From Streptomyces sp. NBC_00654 (lineage in GTDB: Bacteria > Actinomycetota > Actinomycetes > Streptomycetales > Streptomycetaceae), in assembly GCF_026341775.1 (NCBI RefSeq), contig NZ_JAPEOB010000002.1:1798001-1862000 (forward strand): a DNA stretch of 64,000 bases, given 5' to 3'. Under the pieces are notes generated by a model. The model did not search any database. It worked only from the letters and a program-made list of their open reading frames with translations, and was not told the DNA's origin. Each line of letters opens with the position of its first letter. The first letter of the stretch is position 1. The position numbers were made by a program, and so were the translations under genes. This document shows, in pieces, positions 8,739 to 16,720 of this stretch.

Positions 8739-8767
8739 TGACCGGAATGCCGGAAAAATTCCGGTCA
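8739..8767 (+). promoter_or_regulatory. 10-bp inverted repeat in the ectA upstream region
   Basis: TGACCGGAAT (8739-8748) and ATTCCGGTCA (8758-8767) are perfect inverted repeats around a 9-nt loop that contains another CCGGAA. They lie about 125 bp upstream of ectA in a 260-bp non-coding stretch (8631-8890) that is richer in A/T than the genes around it. No U-tract follows, so an operator or leader hairpin is more likely than a terminator. Confidence 0.4.
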
Positions 8768-8857
8768 AATGGCGAGAAAGCGCAGGCGGTTCGCGCAGGA
8801 GCACGCGCCCGCGTGATAGCACAATGTCACCGCCGACCCAACCCTTCGCCTCGATGC

Positions 8858-8869
8858 AATTTCGAAATT
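8858..8869 (+). promoter_or_regulatory. AT-rich palindrome before ectA
   Basis: AATTTCGAAATT is a perfect 12-bp palindrome, within a longer near-palindrome GCAATTTCGAAATTTGC, ending 21 bp before the ectA ATG. Such A/T-rich symmetry is rare in this genome and fits an operator or promoter element for osmotic control of ectoine synthesis. The binding protein is unknown. Confidence 0.45.
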
Positions 8870-8890
8870 TGCTGGGTAAATTCAATTCAC

Positions 8891-9421
8891 ATGACCGCCG
8901 CACCAGCAGATTTTGCCCGTGCCCGAAGTGAATTCCTCAGAATCGACACCCCACGAGTGGAGGACGGAGCCGCGATCTGGCGCATTGCCCGCGACTCCGA
9001 GGTCCTGGACCTCAACTCCTCGTACAGCTACCTGCTGTGGTGCCGGGACTTCGCCGCGACCTCCGTCGTCGCCCGCGACGAGAACGGCGGGCCGATCGCC
9101 TTCGTGACGGGGTACATCCGGCCCGACCACCCGGAGACCCTCGTCGTCTGGCAGGTCGCCGTCGACCACGGCCACCGCGGGGAGGGCCTGGCCGCCACGC
9201 TGCTGGACTCGCTGACCGCCCGGGTCGCCGCCGAGCAGGGGCTCGCCCTGGTGGAGACGACCATCACCCCGGACAACACCGCGTCCGACCGGCTGTTCAC
9301 CTCCTACGCGCAGCGCCACGACGTGCCCCTGGAGCGTGAGGTGCTCTTCGACGGGGACCTGTTCCCCGAGGGCACGCATCTGCCGGAAGTGCTGTACCGC
9401 ATAGGCCCGTTCCACTCCTGA
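8891..9421 (+). CDS. ectA: L-2,4-diaminobutyric acid acetyltransferase (EctA)
   Basis: This 176-residue GNAT enzyme acetylates L-2,4-diaminobutyrate with acetyl-CoA to N-gamma-acetyl-diaminobutyrate, the second step of ectoine synthesis. The start is ATG 8891 (MTAAPADFARARSEFLRIDT). EctA hallmarks include DLNSSYSYLLWCRDF (about residues 41-55), the acetyl-CoA loop VDHGHRGEGLAATLLDSL, and TTITPDNTASDRLFTSYAQ. The length is typical. It is the first gene of ectABCD, separated from ectB by a long spacer (239 bp) with no good second gene in it. Confidence 0.95.
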   Translation: MTAAPADFARARSEFLRIDTPRVEDGAAIWRIARDSEVLDLNSSYSYLLWCRDFAATSVVARDENGGPIAFVTGYIRPDHPETLVVWQVAVDHGHRGEGLAATLLDSLTARVAAEQGLALVETTITPDNTASDRLFTSYAQRHDVPLEREVLFDGDLFPEGTHLPEVLYRIGPFHS

Positions 9422-9660
9422 CGTACCAAGGCGCCGAGCGCCGCGGCACCCGGCGCCCCGGCGCGGTGCCGCCCGGCGCCGAGGCGATCGACGCCGTCCC
9501 GAACGACGCAGTTCCGACCGACGCGGCCCCGGCCGACGCCGCTTCCACGCAACGACCGCCCGCACCGGCCCGACCCCCCGGCGCGTACCCGGCCACTCCT
9601 CCGCCGCCGGAAGCACGCTTCACCGCCGCCCGTCGCACCCCCCTCGACCAGGAGACCGCT

Positions 9661-10923
9661 GTGACCATCACCCCGCCCGCCCTGAGTGTCTTCGAGACCC
9701 TGGAGTCGGAGGTACGGAGCTACTGCCGCGGCTGGCCCGCGGTGTTCGACCGCGCGCAGGGCGCCCGGCTGACCGACGAGGACGGCCACTCGTACCTCGA
9801 CTTCTTCGCCGGTGCCGGATCGCTCAACTACGGCCACAACAACCCGGTGCTGAAACGCGCGCTGATCGACTACATCGAGCGCGACGGCATCACCCACGGC
9901 CTGGACATGGCGACCACCGCCAAACGCGCGTTCCTGGAGACCTTCCAGAACGTGATCCTGCGTCCGCGCGACCTGCCGTACAAGGTGATGTTCCCCGGCC
10001 CGACCGGCACCAACGCCGTCGAGTCGGCGCTGAAGCTGGCCCGTAAGGTCAAGGGCCGCGAGTCCGTCGTCTCGTTCACCAACGCCTTCCACGGCATGTC
10101 GCTCGGCTCGCTCGCCGTGACCGGCAACGCCTTCAAGCGGGCCGGGGCCGGTATCCCGCTGGTGCACGGCACGCCGATGCCGTTCGACAACTACTTCGAC
10201 GGTACGGTCCCCGACTTCCTCTGGTTCGAGCGGCTGCTGGAGGACCAGGGGTCCGGGCTCAACAAGCCCGCCGCCGTGATCGTGGAGACCGTCCAGGGCG
10301 AGGGCGGCATCAATGTCGCCCGCGCCGAGTGGCTGCGCGCGCTCCAGGAGCTGTGCCACCGCCAGGACATGCTGCTGATCGTCGACGACATCCAGATGGG
10401 CTGCGGCCGTACCGGCGGCTTCTTCTCCTTCGAGGAGGCCGGCATCGTGCCGGACATCGTCACCCTGTCGAAGTCCATCAGCGGCTACGGCATGCCCATG
10501 TCGCTCTGCCTGTTCAAGCCGGAACTGGACATCTGGGAGCCGGGCGAGCACAACGGCACCTTCCGCGGCAACAACCCGGCGTTCGTCACCGCCGCCGCCG
10601 CGCTCGACGCCTACTGGGCCGACGGCCAGATGGAGAAGCAGACGCAGGCCCGCGGCGAGCAGGTGACGCAGTCGCTGCTGGCCATCTGCGCCGAGGAGCC
10701 CACCGCACGGTTCCGCGGCCGCGGTCTGGTCTGGGGCATGGAGTTCGCCGACCCGGCGCGCGCCACGGCCGTCTGCGCCCGCGCCTTCGAGCTGGGCCTC
10801 CTGCTGGAGACCTCGGGCCCGCAGAGCGAGGTCGTCAAGCTGCTGCCCCCGCTGACCATCACCCCCGAAGAGCTGGACGAGGGCCTGCGCACGCTGGCCC
10901 GCTGCGTCCGTGAGACGGCCTGA
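9661..10923 (+). CDS. ectB: Diaminobutyrate-2-oxoglutarate transaminase (EctB)
   Basis: This 420-residue class-III PLP aminotransferase converts L-aspartate semialdehyde and glutamate to L-2,4-diaminobutyrate. The start is GTG 9661 ([20 protein letters not shown]) behind AGGAG at 9650. An in-frame upstream extension from 9466 is Ala/Pro-rich and lacks family similarity. Motifs are [19 protein letters not shown] (PLP phosphate binding), [32 protein letters not shown] (Asp contacting the pyridine N) and [12 protein letters not shown] with the Schiff-base lysine near residue 271. It supplies EctA's substrate. Confidence 0.95.
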   Translation: MTITPPALSVFETLESEVRSYCRGWPAVFDRAQGARLTDEDGHSYLDFFAGAGSLNYGHNNPVLKRALIDYIERDGITHGLDMATTAKRAFLETFQNVILRPRDLPYKVMFPGPTGTNAVESALKLARKVKGRESVVSFTNAFHGMSLGSLAVTGNAFKRAGAGIPLVHGTPMPFDNYFDGTVPDFLWFERLLEDQGSGLNKPAAVIVETVQGEGGINVARAEWLRALQELCHRQDMLLIVDDIQMGCGRTGGFFSFEEAGIVPDIVTLSKSISGYGMPMSLCLFKPELDIWEPGEHNGTFRGNNPAFVTAAAALDAYWADGQMEKQTQARGEQVTQSLLAICAEEPTARFRGRGLVWGMEFADPARATAVCARAFELGLLLETSGPQSEVVKLLPPLTITPEELDEGLRTLARCVRETA

Positions 10924-11006
10924 CCCGGCCCCCGGAACAGACCGCGAGGCGGAGAGTAACTCCCACCGCACAAGAGAAGTTGTCAAGAGAAAGGCACCGA
11001 CCCACC

Positions 11007-11405
11007 GTGATCGTCCGATCGTTCAGTGACATCGAGAACACCGACCGGCATGTGAAGGCCGCGTCCGGCACCTGGGAGAGCAAGCGCATCGTGCTCGCCA
11101 AGGAGAAGGTCGGCTTCTCGCTCCACGAGACCGTGCTCTACGCGGGCACGGAAACCTCCATGTGGTACGCCAACCACATCGAGGCGGTGCTCTGCACCGA
11201 GGGCGAGGCCGAGCTGACCAACGACGAGACCGGCGAGAAGCACTGGATCTCCCCCGGCACGATGTACCTGCTGGACGGGCACGAGCACCACACGCTGCGG
11301 CCGAAGACCGACTTCCGCTGCGTCTGCGTCTTCAACCCGCCCGTCACCGGACGGGAGGACCATGACGAGAACGGTGTCTACCCACTGCTGACCGAGGAGG
11401 GCTGA
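11007..11405 (+). CDS. ectC: L-ectoine synthase (EctC)
   Basis: This 132-residue cupin enzyme closes N-gamma-acetyl-diaminobutyrate to ectoine with loss of water. The start is GTG 11007 ([20 protein letters not shown]), the usual EctC N-terminus; the reading frame stays open to 10980 but that extension does not match the family. The cupin core includes [24 protein letters not shown] residues ([20 protein letters not shown]), the metal ligands in that block, and [13 protein letters not shown]. It lies 83 bp after ectB and 3 bp before ectD, so it is co-transcribed with both. Confidence 0.95.
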   Translation: MIVRSFSDIENTDRHVKAASGTWESKRIVLAKEKVGFSLHETVLYAGTETSMWYANHIEAVLCTEGEAELTNDETGEKHWISPGTMYLLDGHEHHTLRPKTDFRCVCVFNPPVTGREDHDENGVYPLLTEEG

Positions 11406-11408
11406 ACC

Positions 11409-12302
11409 ATGACCACCGAAGTACGCGCCGACCGGTATCCCTCGCGCGGCGCCGCCGAGATGACCACTCCCCGCCAGGACCCGGTCATCTGGTCCGCGCC
11501 CGGCGCACCGGGGCCGGTCGCCGTGAAGGACCTCCAGGGGTTCGAACGCGACGGCTTCCTCACCGTCGACCAGCTGATCACTCCGGACGAGGTCTCCGTC
11601 TACCACGCGGAACTCGAGCGGCTGATCGCCGATCCGGCGGTACGCGCCGACGAGCGCTCGATCATAGAGCCGAAGTCGCGGGACGTACGGTCCGTCTTCG
11701 AGGTCCACCGGCTCAGCGAGGTCTTCGCCCGGCTGGTGAGCGACGAACGGGTGGTGGGCCGGGCCCGCCAGATCCTCGGTTCGGACGTGTACGTCCACCA
11801 GTCGCGGATCAACGTCAAGCCGGGCTTCGGGGCTTCGGGCTTCTACTGGCACTCGGACTTCGAGACCTGGCACGCCGAGGACGGTCTGCCGAACATGCGG
11901 GCCGTGTCGGTCTCGATCGCGCTGACCGAGAACTACGACACCAACGGCGGGCTGATGATCATGCCCGGTTCGCACAAGTCGTTCCTCGGCTGTGCGGGCG
12001 AGACGCCGAAGGACAACTACAAGAAGTCCCTGCAGATGCAGGACGCCGGCACCCCGTCCGACGAGGCGCTGACGACGATGGCCGACCGGCACGGCATCAG
12101 GCTCTTCACGGGGCGGGCCGGTTCGGCGACCTGGTTCGACTGCAACTGCATGCACGGCTCGGGCGACAACATCACCCCGTACCCGCGCAGCAACGTCTTC
12201 ATCGTGTTCAACAGCGTGGAGAACGCGGCCGAGGAGCCCTTCGCGGCTCCGGTCCGCCGCCCGGAGTTCATCGGGGCGCGGGACTTCACTCCGGTGAGGT
12301 AG
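11409..12302 (+). CDS. ectD: Ectoine hydroxylase (EctD)
   Basis: This 297-residue Fe(II)/2-oxoglutarate-dependent dioxygenase of the PhyH superfamily hydroxylates ectoine to 5-hydroxyectoine. The start is ATG 11409, 3 bp after ectC, with GAGGAG upstream. The iron-binding facial triad is visible as HSDFETWH (His-x-Asp) near residues 147-154 and the distal His in MHGSGDN near residue 252. The block FYWHSDFETWHAEDGLPNMR is the EctD signature. Its presence means the host makes both ectoine and hydroxyectoine as compatible solutes. A strong hairpin closes the operon. Confidence 0.95.
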   Translation: MTTEVRADRYPSRGAAEMTTPRQDPVIWSAPGAPGPVAVKDLQGFERDGFLTVDQLITPDEVSVYHAELERLIADPAVRADERSIIEPKSRDVRSVFEVHRLSEVFARLVSDERVVGRARQILGSDVYVHQSRINVKPGFGASGFYWHSDFETWHAEDGLPNMRAVSVSIALTENYDTNGGLMIMPGSHKSFLGCAGETPKDNYKKSLQMQDAGTPSDEALTTMADRHGIRLFTGRAGSATWFDCNCMHGSGDNITPYPRSNVFIVFNSVENAAEEPFAAPVRRPEFIGARDFTPVR

Positions 12303-12318
12303 CGCGGGAGGCGGAACC

Positions 12319-12354
12319 GGTGGGGGCGGGGCGGCGTACCGCTCCGCCCCCACC
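12319..12354 (+). terminator. Terminator of the ectABCD operon
   Basis: GGTGGGGGCGG (12319-12329) pairs perfectly with CCGCCCCCACC (12344-12354) over 11 bp around a 14-nt loop, 17 bases after the ectD stop. There is no T-run, but the very GC-rich stem is usual for Streptomyces. Confidence 0.65.
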
Positions 12355-12486
12355 GCCGTAACCGGCCGGACCGGAACCCTGCCACCGGTGAGGGTGGCGA
12401 CCAGGGCCGTACCCACCGGCCTTTGCCCTGTTGGTGCGCCTCAAGGGGGCCGGGCCCGCATCGGCGACGACTGCCGGCCTCATCTA

Positions 12487-12501
12487 GCATGTAATACATG
12501 C
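12487..12501 (+). promoter_or_regulatory. Palindromic operator overlapping a GNAT start codon
   Basis: GCATGTAATACATGC is a perfect 6+3+6 palindrome whose right arm contains the ATG of the following gene (12498). With a -10-like TAGCAT/TAATAC just upstream and no ribosome-binding site, the transcript may be leaderless, with a repressor covering both promoter and start codon. Confidence 0.45.
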
Positions 12502-12917
12502 AGACAAACCCTGACCCTTACGAACTGTCCGTCGAGCTGCCCACCGTCGAGACCTATCTGCGGTTGCGGCCCGCGGCGGGATTGAGTGCGAAGTCCCGCG
12601 AGGCCGCGGTGCTGAGCCTGCCGAACACCTGGCACGCGGTCCAGATCCGGCACAGCGGTGAGACGGTCGGCATGGGTCGGGTGATCGGCGACGGCGGCTG
12701 CTTCTTCCAGGTCGTCGACATCTGTGTCCTCCCCGGCCATCAGGGGCGGGGTCTCGGTAAGCGCATCATGGCCGAACTGACCGGCGAGCTGGAGCGCCGG
12801 GCCCCGGCCGGCGCCTATGTCTCCCTCATCGCCGACGGCGATGCCCGGCATCTCTACGAGAAGTTCGGCTTCCGCGAGACCGCGCCGGCCTCGGTGGGGA
12901 TGCACCGCACGGTGTGA
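12498..12917 (+). CDS. GNAT family N-acetyltransferase
   Basis: This 139-residue single-domain acetyltransferase starts at ATG 12498. Motif A of the GNAT fold is seen as VVDICVLPGHQGRGLGKRIM (about residues 71-90), with the acetyl-CoA pyrophosphate loop in GHQGRGLG. The end, LYEKFGFRETAPASVGM, is the usual motif-B helix and strand. It looks like the family of small acetyltransferases acting on amines or antibiotics; the substrate is unknown. The gene stands alone, has no Shine-Dalgarno sequence, and its start sits inside a palindrome. Confidence 0.85.
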   Translation: MQTNPDPYELSVELPTVETYLRLRPAAGLSAKSREAAVLSLPNTWHAVQIRHSGETVGMGRVIGDGGCFFQVVDICVLPGHQGRGLGKRIMAELTGELERRAPAGAYVSLIADGDARHLYEKFGFRETAPASVGMHRTV

Positions 12918-12972
12918 TCCCGCTCCCGCTGACCAGGGTCGACACCACCGTGCCGAGACTCCGGAGCCGCTG

Positions 12973-13014
12973 AGGGCTGTCCCGTAATCCCTGGCGGGCG
13001 CGCGGGACAGCCCT
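12973..13014. terminator. 12-bp inverted repeat between GNAT and DinB genes
   Basis: AGGGCTGTCCCG (12973-12984) and CGGGACAGCCCT (13003-13014) form a perfect stem with an 18-nt loop. It lies 55 bp after the GNAT stop, and its right arm runs into the -10-like TAGATT of the next gene. From memory, very similar GGGCTGTCCC...GGGACAGCCC elements are frequent in Streptomyces intergenic regions, so this may be a dispersed repeat as well as a terminator. Confidence 0.5.
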
Positions 13015-13026
13015 TAGATTGCGGTG

Positions 13027-13725
13027 ATGGGAGATCCCGGGAACAACGAATTCTGTGTGAAGTGCGGTGCCGCCGAACGCGTGGCGGCGACCGGTGCCCG
13101 GCCGCCGGTCACCGCGGACGACGTGACGTCGGCCGTCCGGCTGTCGGTGGACGCTCTTGGCGCGGCGGCGGCCGACCGCTGGGAGGCGCCCGCCGGGACG
13201 CTGGAGTGGACCTGCTGGGAGACCGCGGAGCACCTGAGCGACGATCTCTTCGCGTACGCCGTCCAGTTGGGCCCGCGCACGCCCCCGCTCGACGGCGAGG
13301 TCCCCTACCGGTGGAGTGCCGAGCGTACGGGCGGCCCGGCGAACGCGGTCTTCGCGGACCGCGCGGCCGGTTCCGCCGGTCTGCTCCGGACACTGGAGGC
13401 CAGCGGTGCGCTGCTGGCCGCGATGGTGCGGACGACTCCGGCGGGGGTCCGGTCGTACCACTCGCACGGCGTCTCCGACCCGGAGGGGTTCGCCGCGATG
13501 GGCATCGTGGAGACCCTGGTCCACACGCAGGACATCGCCGAGGGGCTGGGCATCCCGTGGGCGCCGCCCGCCGCCCTGTGCGACCGGGTACTCGCCCGGC
13601 TCTTCCCCGAGGCCCCGGCGGACGTGGACCGGTGGAGCGCCCTGCTGTGGTCCACGGGCCGCACCGAACTGCCGGGCCGGGCCCGCCGCACCTCCTGGAA
13701 GTGGCACGGCGCCCCGCTGGACTGA
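13027..13725 (+). CDS. Maleylpyruvate isomerase/DinB-like mycothiol-dependent protein
   Basis: This 232-residue protein starts at ATG 13027, about 8 bases after TAGATT, which suggests a leaderless message. An N-terminal block of about 20 residues (FCVKCGAAERVAAT) is followed by the four-helix DinB/MDMPI-N bundle: WEAPAGTLEWTCWETAEHLSDDLFAYA (about residues 53-79), with HSHGVSDPEGFAAMGIVETLVHTQDIAEGLG contributing the putative metal-binding His residues. Actinobacterial members are mycothiol-dependent metalloenzymes. The exact reaction is not determinable. It is a single gene, convergent with the OYE gene. Confidence 0.7.
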   Translation: MGDPGNNEFCVKCGAAERVAATGARPPVTADDVTSAVRLSVDALGAAAADRWEAPAGTLEWTCWETAEHLSDDLFAYAVQLGPRTPPLDGEVPYRWSAERTGGPANAVFADRAAGSAGLLRTLEASGALLAAMVRTTPAGVRSYHSHGVSDPEGFAAMGIVETLVHTQDIAEGLGIPWAPPAALCDRVLARLFPEAPADVDRWSALLWSTGRTELPGRARRTSWKWHGAPLD

Positions 13726-13766
13726 GGAGCCGTACGGGAAACCGTGCGGGCGTGAGCGGCCGGCCC

Positions 13767-14837
13767 TCAGACGGTGTCCAGCGCCGGGTAGTCGGTGTAT
13801 CCCCTGGCGCCGCCGCCGTAGAACGTGGCGCGGTCCGGGGTGTTGTACGGGCCGCCGGCCCTGAGGCGGGCCGGCAGGTCCGGGTTGGCGAGGAAGAGCG
13901 CGCCGTAGGAGATGAGGTCCGCGATCCCGTCGTCGATCACCGTGTGGTGGCCGGGCCCGGTCGGGCCGTCCGACAGGACGTTGATGATCAGGGTGCCGGT
14001 GTACCGCTTGCGCAGTGCGAGGGTCAGCTCGCGGATCTCCACCGCCTCCATGATGTGCAGGTACGCCAGTCCCAGCGGGTCGATCGCCGCGGTCAGCGCG
14101 GTGTAGACGGCGTCCGGGGCGGGCTCGTCGATGCCGTTGTACGGGTTTCCGGGCGAGATGCGCAGCCCGGTGCGCTCCGCGCCGATCTCCGCGGCGACGG
14201 CCTCGACGACGGCGACGGCGAAGCGGATGCGGGCCTCGTCCGAGCCGCCCCACTCGTCCTCGCGCAGGTTGGTGTTGGGCGCCAGGAACTGGTGGATGAG
14301 ATATCCGTTGGCGCCGTGCACCTCCACACCGTCGAAGCCCGCCTCCACGGCGTTGCGGGCGGCCGTGACGAAGTCCGCGACGGTCTCCCGGACCTCGTCA
14401 CCGGTCAGCTCGCGCGGCTCCACGAAGTCCTTCGGCCCGACATGGGTGTAGGCCTGCCCCTCCGCCTTCACGGGGGAGGCGCCGACGGGCACCAGTCCGT
14501 CCGGCAGCAGGACCGGGTGGCCGATCCGGCCCGTGTGCATGAGCTGGGCGAAGATCCGGCCGCCCTCCGCGTGCACGGCGTCGGTGACCTTGCGCCAGGA
14601 GGCGACCTGCACCGCGCTGTGGAGACCGGGGGTGTCGGAGTAGCCCTGGCCCACCGCCGACGGCTGGATGCCCTCGGTGATGATCAGCCCGGCCGAGGCG
14701 CGCTGGGCGTAGTACTCGGCCGTGTCGTCGGTGGCCGTGCCGCCCGCACCGGCCCGGCTGCGGGTCATCGGCGCCATGACGACACGGTTGGTGAGCTGGG
14801 TGCCGGAGAGGTCGATCGGGTCGAACACGGTGGTCAT
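13767..14837 (-). CDS. Old Yellow Enzyme-family alkene reductase
   Basis: This 356-residue FMN-dependent TIM-barrel oxidoreductase reduces activated C=C bonds with NAD(P)H. The start is ATG 14837 (MTTVFDPIDLSGTQLTNRVV) behind GGGAG. OYE hallmarks: RVVMAPMTRSRA (FMN contacts), FAQLMHTGRIGHP (about residues 90-102), the substrate-binding pair in DGVEVHGANGYLIHQFL (His-x-x-Asn), DEWGGS, and GALFLANPDLPARLR near the C-terminus. It is divergent from a MarR-type regulator with mirrored operators between them, so it is probably induced by electrophiles sensed by that regulator. Confidence 0.92.
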   Translation of the reverse strand: MTTVFDPIDLSGTQLTNRVVMAPMTRSRAGAGGTATDDTAEYYAQRASAGLIITEGIQPSAVGQGYSDTPGLHSAVQVASWRKVTDAVHAEGGRIFAQLMHTGRIGHPVLLPDGLVPVGASPVKAEGQAYTHVGPKDFVEPRELTGDEVRETVADFVTAARNAVEAGFDGVEVHGANGYLIHQFLAPNTNLREDEWGGSDEARIRFAVAVVEAVAAEIGAERTGLRISPGNPYNGIDEPAPDAVYTALTAAIDPLGLAYLHIMEAVEIRELTLALRKRYTGTLIINVLSDGPTGPGHHTVIDDGIADLISYGALFLANPDLPARLRAGGPYNTPDRATFYGGGARGYTDYPALDTV

Positions 14838-14859
14838 GAGAGCTCCCGAAGAATTTACA

Positions 14860-14914
14860 TGGTCGGCCAACTATTGGCTCCGTTCGCCACTGTAGCGCAT
14901 TACTTGGCCGACCA
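14860..14914. promoter_or_regulatory. Mirrored operator pair between OYE and MarR genes
   Basis: TGGTCGGCCAA (14860-14870) and TTGGCCGACCA (14904-14914) are exact inverted copies 33 bp apart. Similarity extends outwards: reading each toward its own gene gives TTGGCCGACCA followed by (A)TGTAAA or AGGTAAA. Each divergent promoter thus has the same module. This is the arrangement expected when a MarR regulator represses itself and a divergent target. Confidence 0.6.
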
Positions 14915-14981
14915 AGGTAAAGTTGGGGGAAGCTGCCGGGGCATCATCGGACCCGCCGTAGCCCCGCCCCGAGGAGCCCTG

Positions 14982-15530
14982 ATGACCACCGCCCACGCCA
15001 CGGACCCCGCAGCGAACACCGGGACCGCCGAAAGCGCCGGGACCGCCGACGGCGGCTCCTGTACCGACGCGCTGCCCAGCGCGGCGCGCGGCGGCCCGCT
15101 CAGCCATGCCGTCTCACGGATCTCCCGGCTGCACCGGATCACGGCCGGCAAGCTGCTCAGGGGGCTGGACCTCTACCCGGGCCAGGAATTCCTGATGATG
15201 CACCTGTGGGACGCGGGCGCGGTCCGGCAGTCGGAGCTGATCCGTGCCCTGGACCTCGACCCCTCCACGGTCACCAAGATGCTCCAGCGCCTGGAGCAGA
15301 CCGGGCACGTCCGCCGCCGCCCCGACCCGGCCGACCGGCGGGCCGTCCTGGTCGAGGCCACGGACGGGAGCAGTGCCCTGCGCACCGCGGTGGAGGCGGC
15401 GTGGACGAGTCTGGAGGAGCACACCCTCGCGGGCCTCGGTCCCGCCGAGCGCGCGGAACTGGCGCGGCTGCTGGCCAAGGTGGAGTCGAACCTCTGCGCG
15501 GAGACCGAGGGGTGCCCGGGAGTCTCCTGA
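14982..15530 (+). CDS. MarR-family transcriptional regulator
   Basis: This 182-residue protein starts at ATG 14982 behind GAGGAG. After a low-complexity N-terminus of about 35 residues, the winged-helix core spans roughly residues 40-170: LYPGQEFLMMHLWDAGAVRQSELIRALDLDPSTVTKMLQRLEQTGHVRRRPDPADRRAVLVE, containing the recognition helix (DPSTVTKMLQRLE) and the wing DPADRR. Cysteines occur near both ends (GGSCTDALP and SNLCAETEGCPGVS), which could sense electrophiles or oxidants, though the role is untested. It probably represses the divergent OYE gene and itself through the mirrored sites. Confidence 0.88.
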   Translation: MTTAHATDPAANTGTAESAGTADGGSCTDALPSAARGGPLSHAVSRISRLHRITAGKLLRGLDLYPGQEFLMMHLWDAGAVRQSELIRALDLDPSTVTKMLQRLEQTGHVRRRPDPADRRAVLVEATDGSSALRTAVEAAWTSLEEHTLAGLGPAERAELARLLAKVESNLCAETEGCPGVS

Positions 15531-15569
15531 CCCCCGGGCGCACCGCGTCAGCCCCGGACATCCAGGACG

Positions 15570-16635
15570 TCAGCCCAGGACGTCCAGTGCGCGCGTCACG
15601 TCCGCCTCGGTGTTGTAGAGGTGGAAGGCCGCCCGGAGATTGCCCGCCCGCGCCGAGACCATGACCCCGGCCGCGGCCAGATCGGGTTCGCGGCTGCCGA
15701 GTCCGGGTACGGCGACGATGGCCGACTCACCGGGGACGGCCGTGTGCCCGATGCCCGCCAGCCCCTCGCGGAACCGGGCCGCGAGCCCGGTGGAATGGGC
15801 GTACAGCGCGTCGGCACCGACCTCCGCCAGCAGCGCGAGGGAGTGCTCGGCCCCGTGGTAGGCGAGGAAGGCGGGCGGTGCGTCGAAGCGGCGGGCGGTG
15901 GCGGCCAGCCGCTCGACCGGGCCGTACGTGCTGTTCCAGGGGTCCTCCGCGGCCACCCAGCCGGCGAACACGGGCGGCAGGGCGGACTGCGCCTCCTCGG
16001 TCACCGTGAGGAACGAGGCGCCCCCTGGGGCAGAGCAGGAATTTGAAGCCGCCCGTGACGGTGTAGTCGTACGCACCTGCGTCCAGCGGGAACCAGCCCG
16101 CCGCCTGACTGGCGTCGACCAGCGTCCGGGCGCCGTGCGCGGCGGCGGCCGTCCGGACGGCGTCCAGGTCGGCGACCTTCCCGTCGGCGGACTGCACGGC
16201 CGAGAAGGCGACGAGCGCGGTCCCGGGCCGTACCGATGCGGCGAGGTCCGCGAGCGGGACGTAACGCATCCGCAGATCACCGCGGAGCGCGAACGGGCTG
16301 ACCACCGAGCTGAACTCCCCCTCCGGGGCCAGGACCTCGGCACCCGGCGGCAGGGACGCCGCGATCAGCCCGGCGTGGACGGCGACCGAGCTTCCGGTGG
16401 CGACCCGGTCGGCGCCGACGCCCACCAGCCGGGCGAACCCGGCGCGGGCGGCCTCCACCGCCTCGAAGCTGCCCGCGCCGCCCCGCCCCTCGGCGGCGGT
16501 CTCGTCGGCGAGGGCCTTGACGGCCTCGACGGTACGGCGGGGCAGCAGCCCGCAACTGGCGCTGTTCAGGTACGTGGTCTCCGGCGCGAACTCGGCGGCC
16601 ACCGCCTGGCTGAGGCTGAGCGAAGAGATCTCCAT
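15570..16635 (-). pseudogene. Class-V aminotransferase, broken by a +1 indel in a C5 run
   Basis: The frame starting at ATG 16635 (MEISSLSLSQAVAAEFAPET) runs through a coherent class-V PLP enzyme: YLNSASCGLLPR, VDASQAAGWFPLD and GGFKFLLCPRG, whose lysine is the expected Schiff base. It then leaves frame at the C run 16021-16025 (G5 on the coding strand). A neighbouring frame continues ASFLTVTEEAQSALPPVFAG to the stop at 15570. Removing one G gives a single protein of about 354 residues. The downstream half is intact with no further stops, so this is either a recent mutation or a homopolymer-length error. If intact, it would be an isopenicillin-N-epimerase/cysteine-desulfurase-like aminotransferase of unknown substrate. 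Confidence 0.8.
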
Positions 16636-16651
16636 ACCCCAAGCCTGAGGG

Positions 16652-16688
16652 CCCCTTAACTCATAGTCAATTGCGAAGAGTTAAGGGG
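16652..16688 (-). promoter_or_regulatory. 11-bp inverted repeat upstream of the class-V aminotransferase
   Basis: CCCCTTAACTC (16652-16662) and GAGTTAAGGGG (16678-16688) are perfect inverted repeats around a 15-nt A/T-rich centre (ATAGTCAATTGCGAA), 16 bp upstream of the ATG at 16635. Without a U-tract and placed before a gene start, it looks like a repressor site. It could also act as a terminator for the truncated DsbA gene upstream. Confidence 0.45.
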
Positions 16689-16720
16689 TGCACCCAAGGA
16701 ATTCTTATGACAGGGCGTGC

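Noticed and set aside
9466..9660. Upstream extension of EctB
   Set aside because: It is Ala/Pro-rich and unlike EctB, while AGGAG precedes the GTG at 9661.
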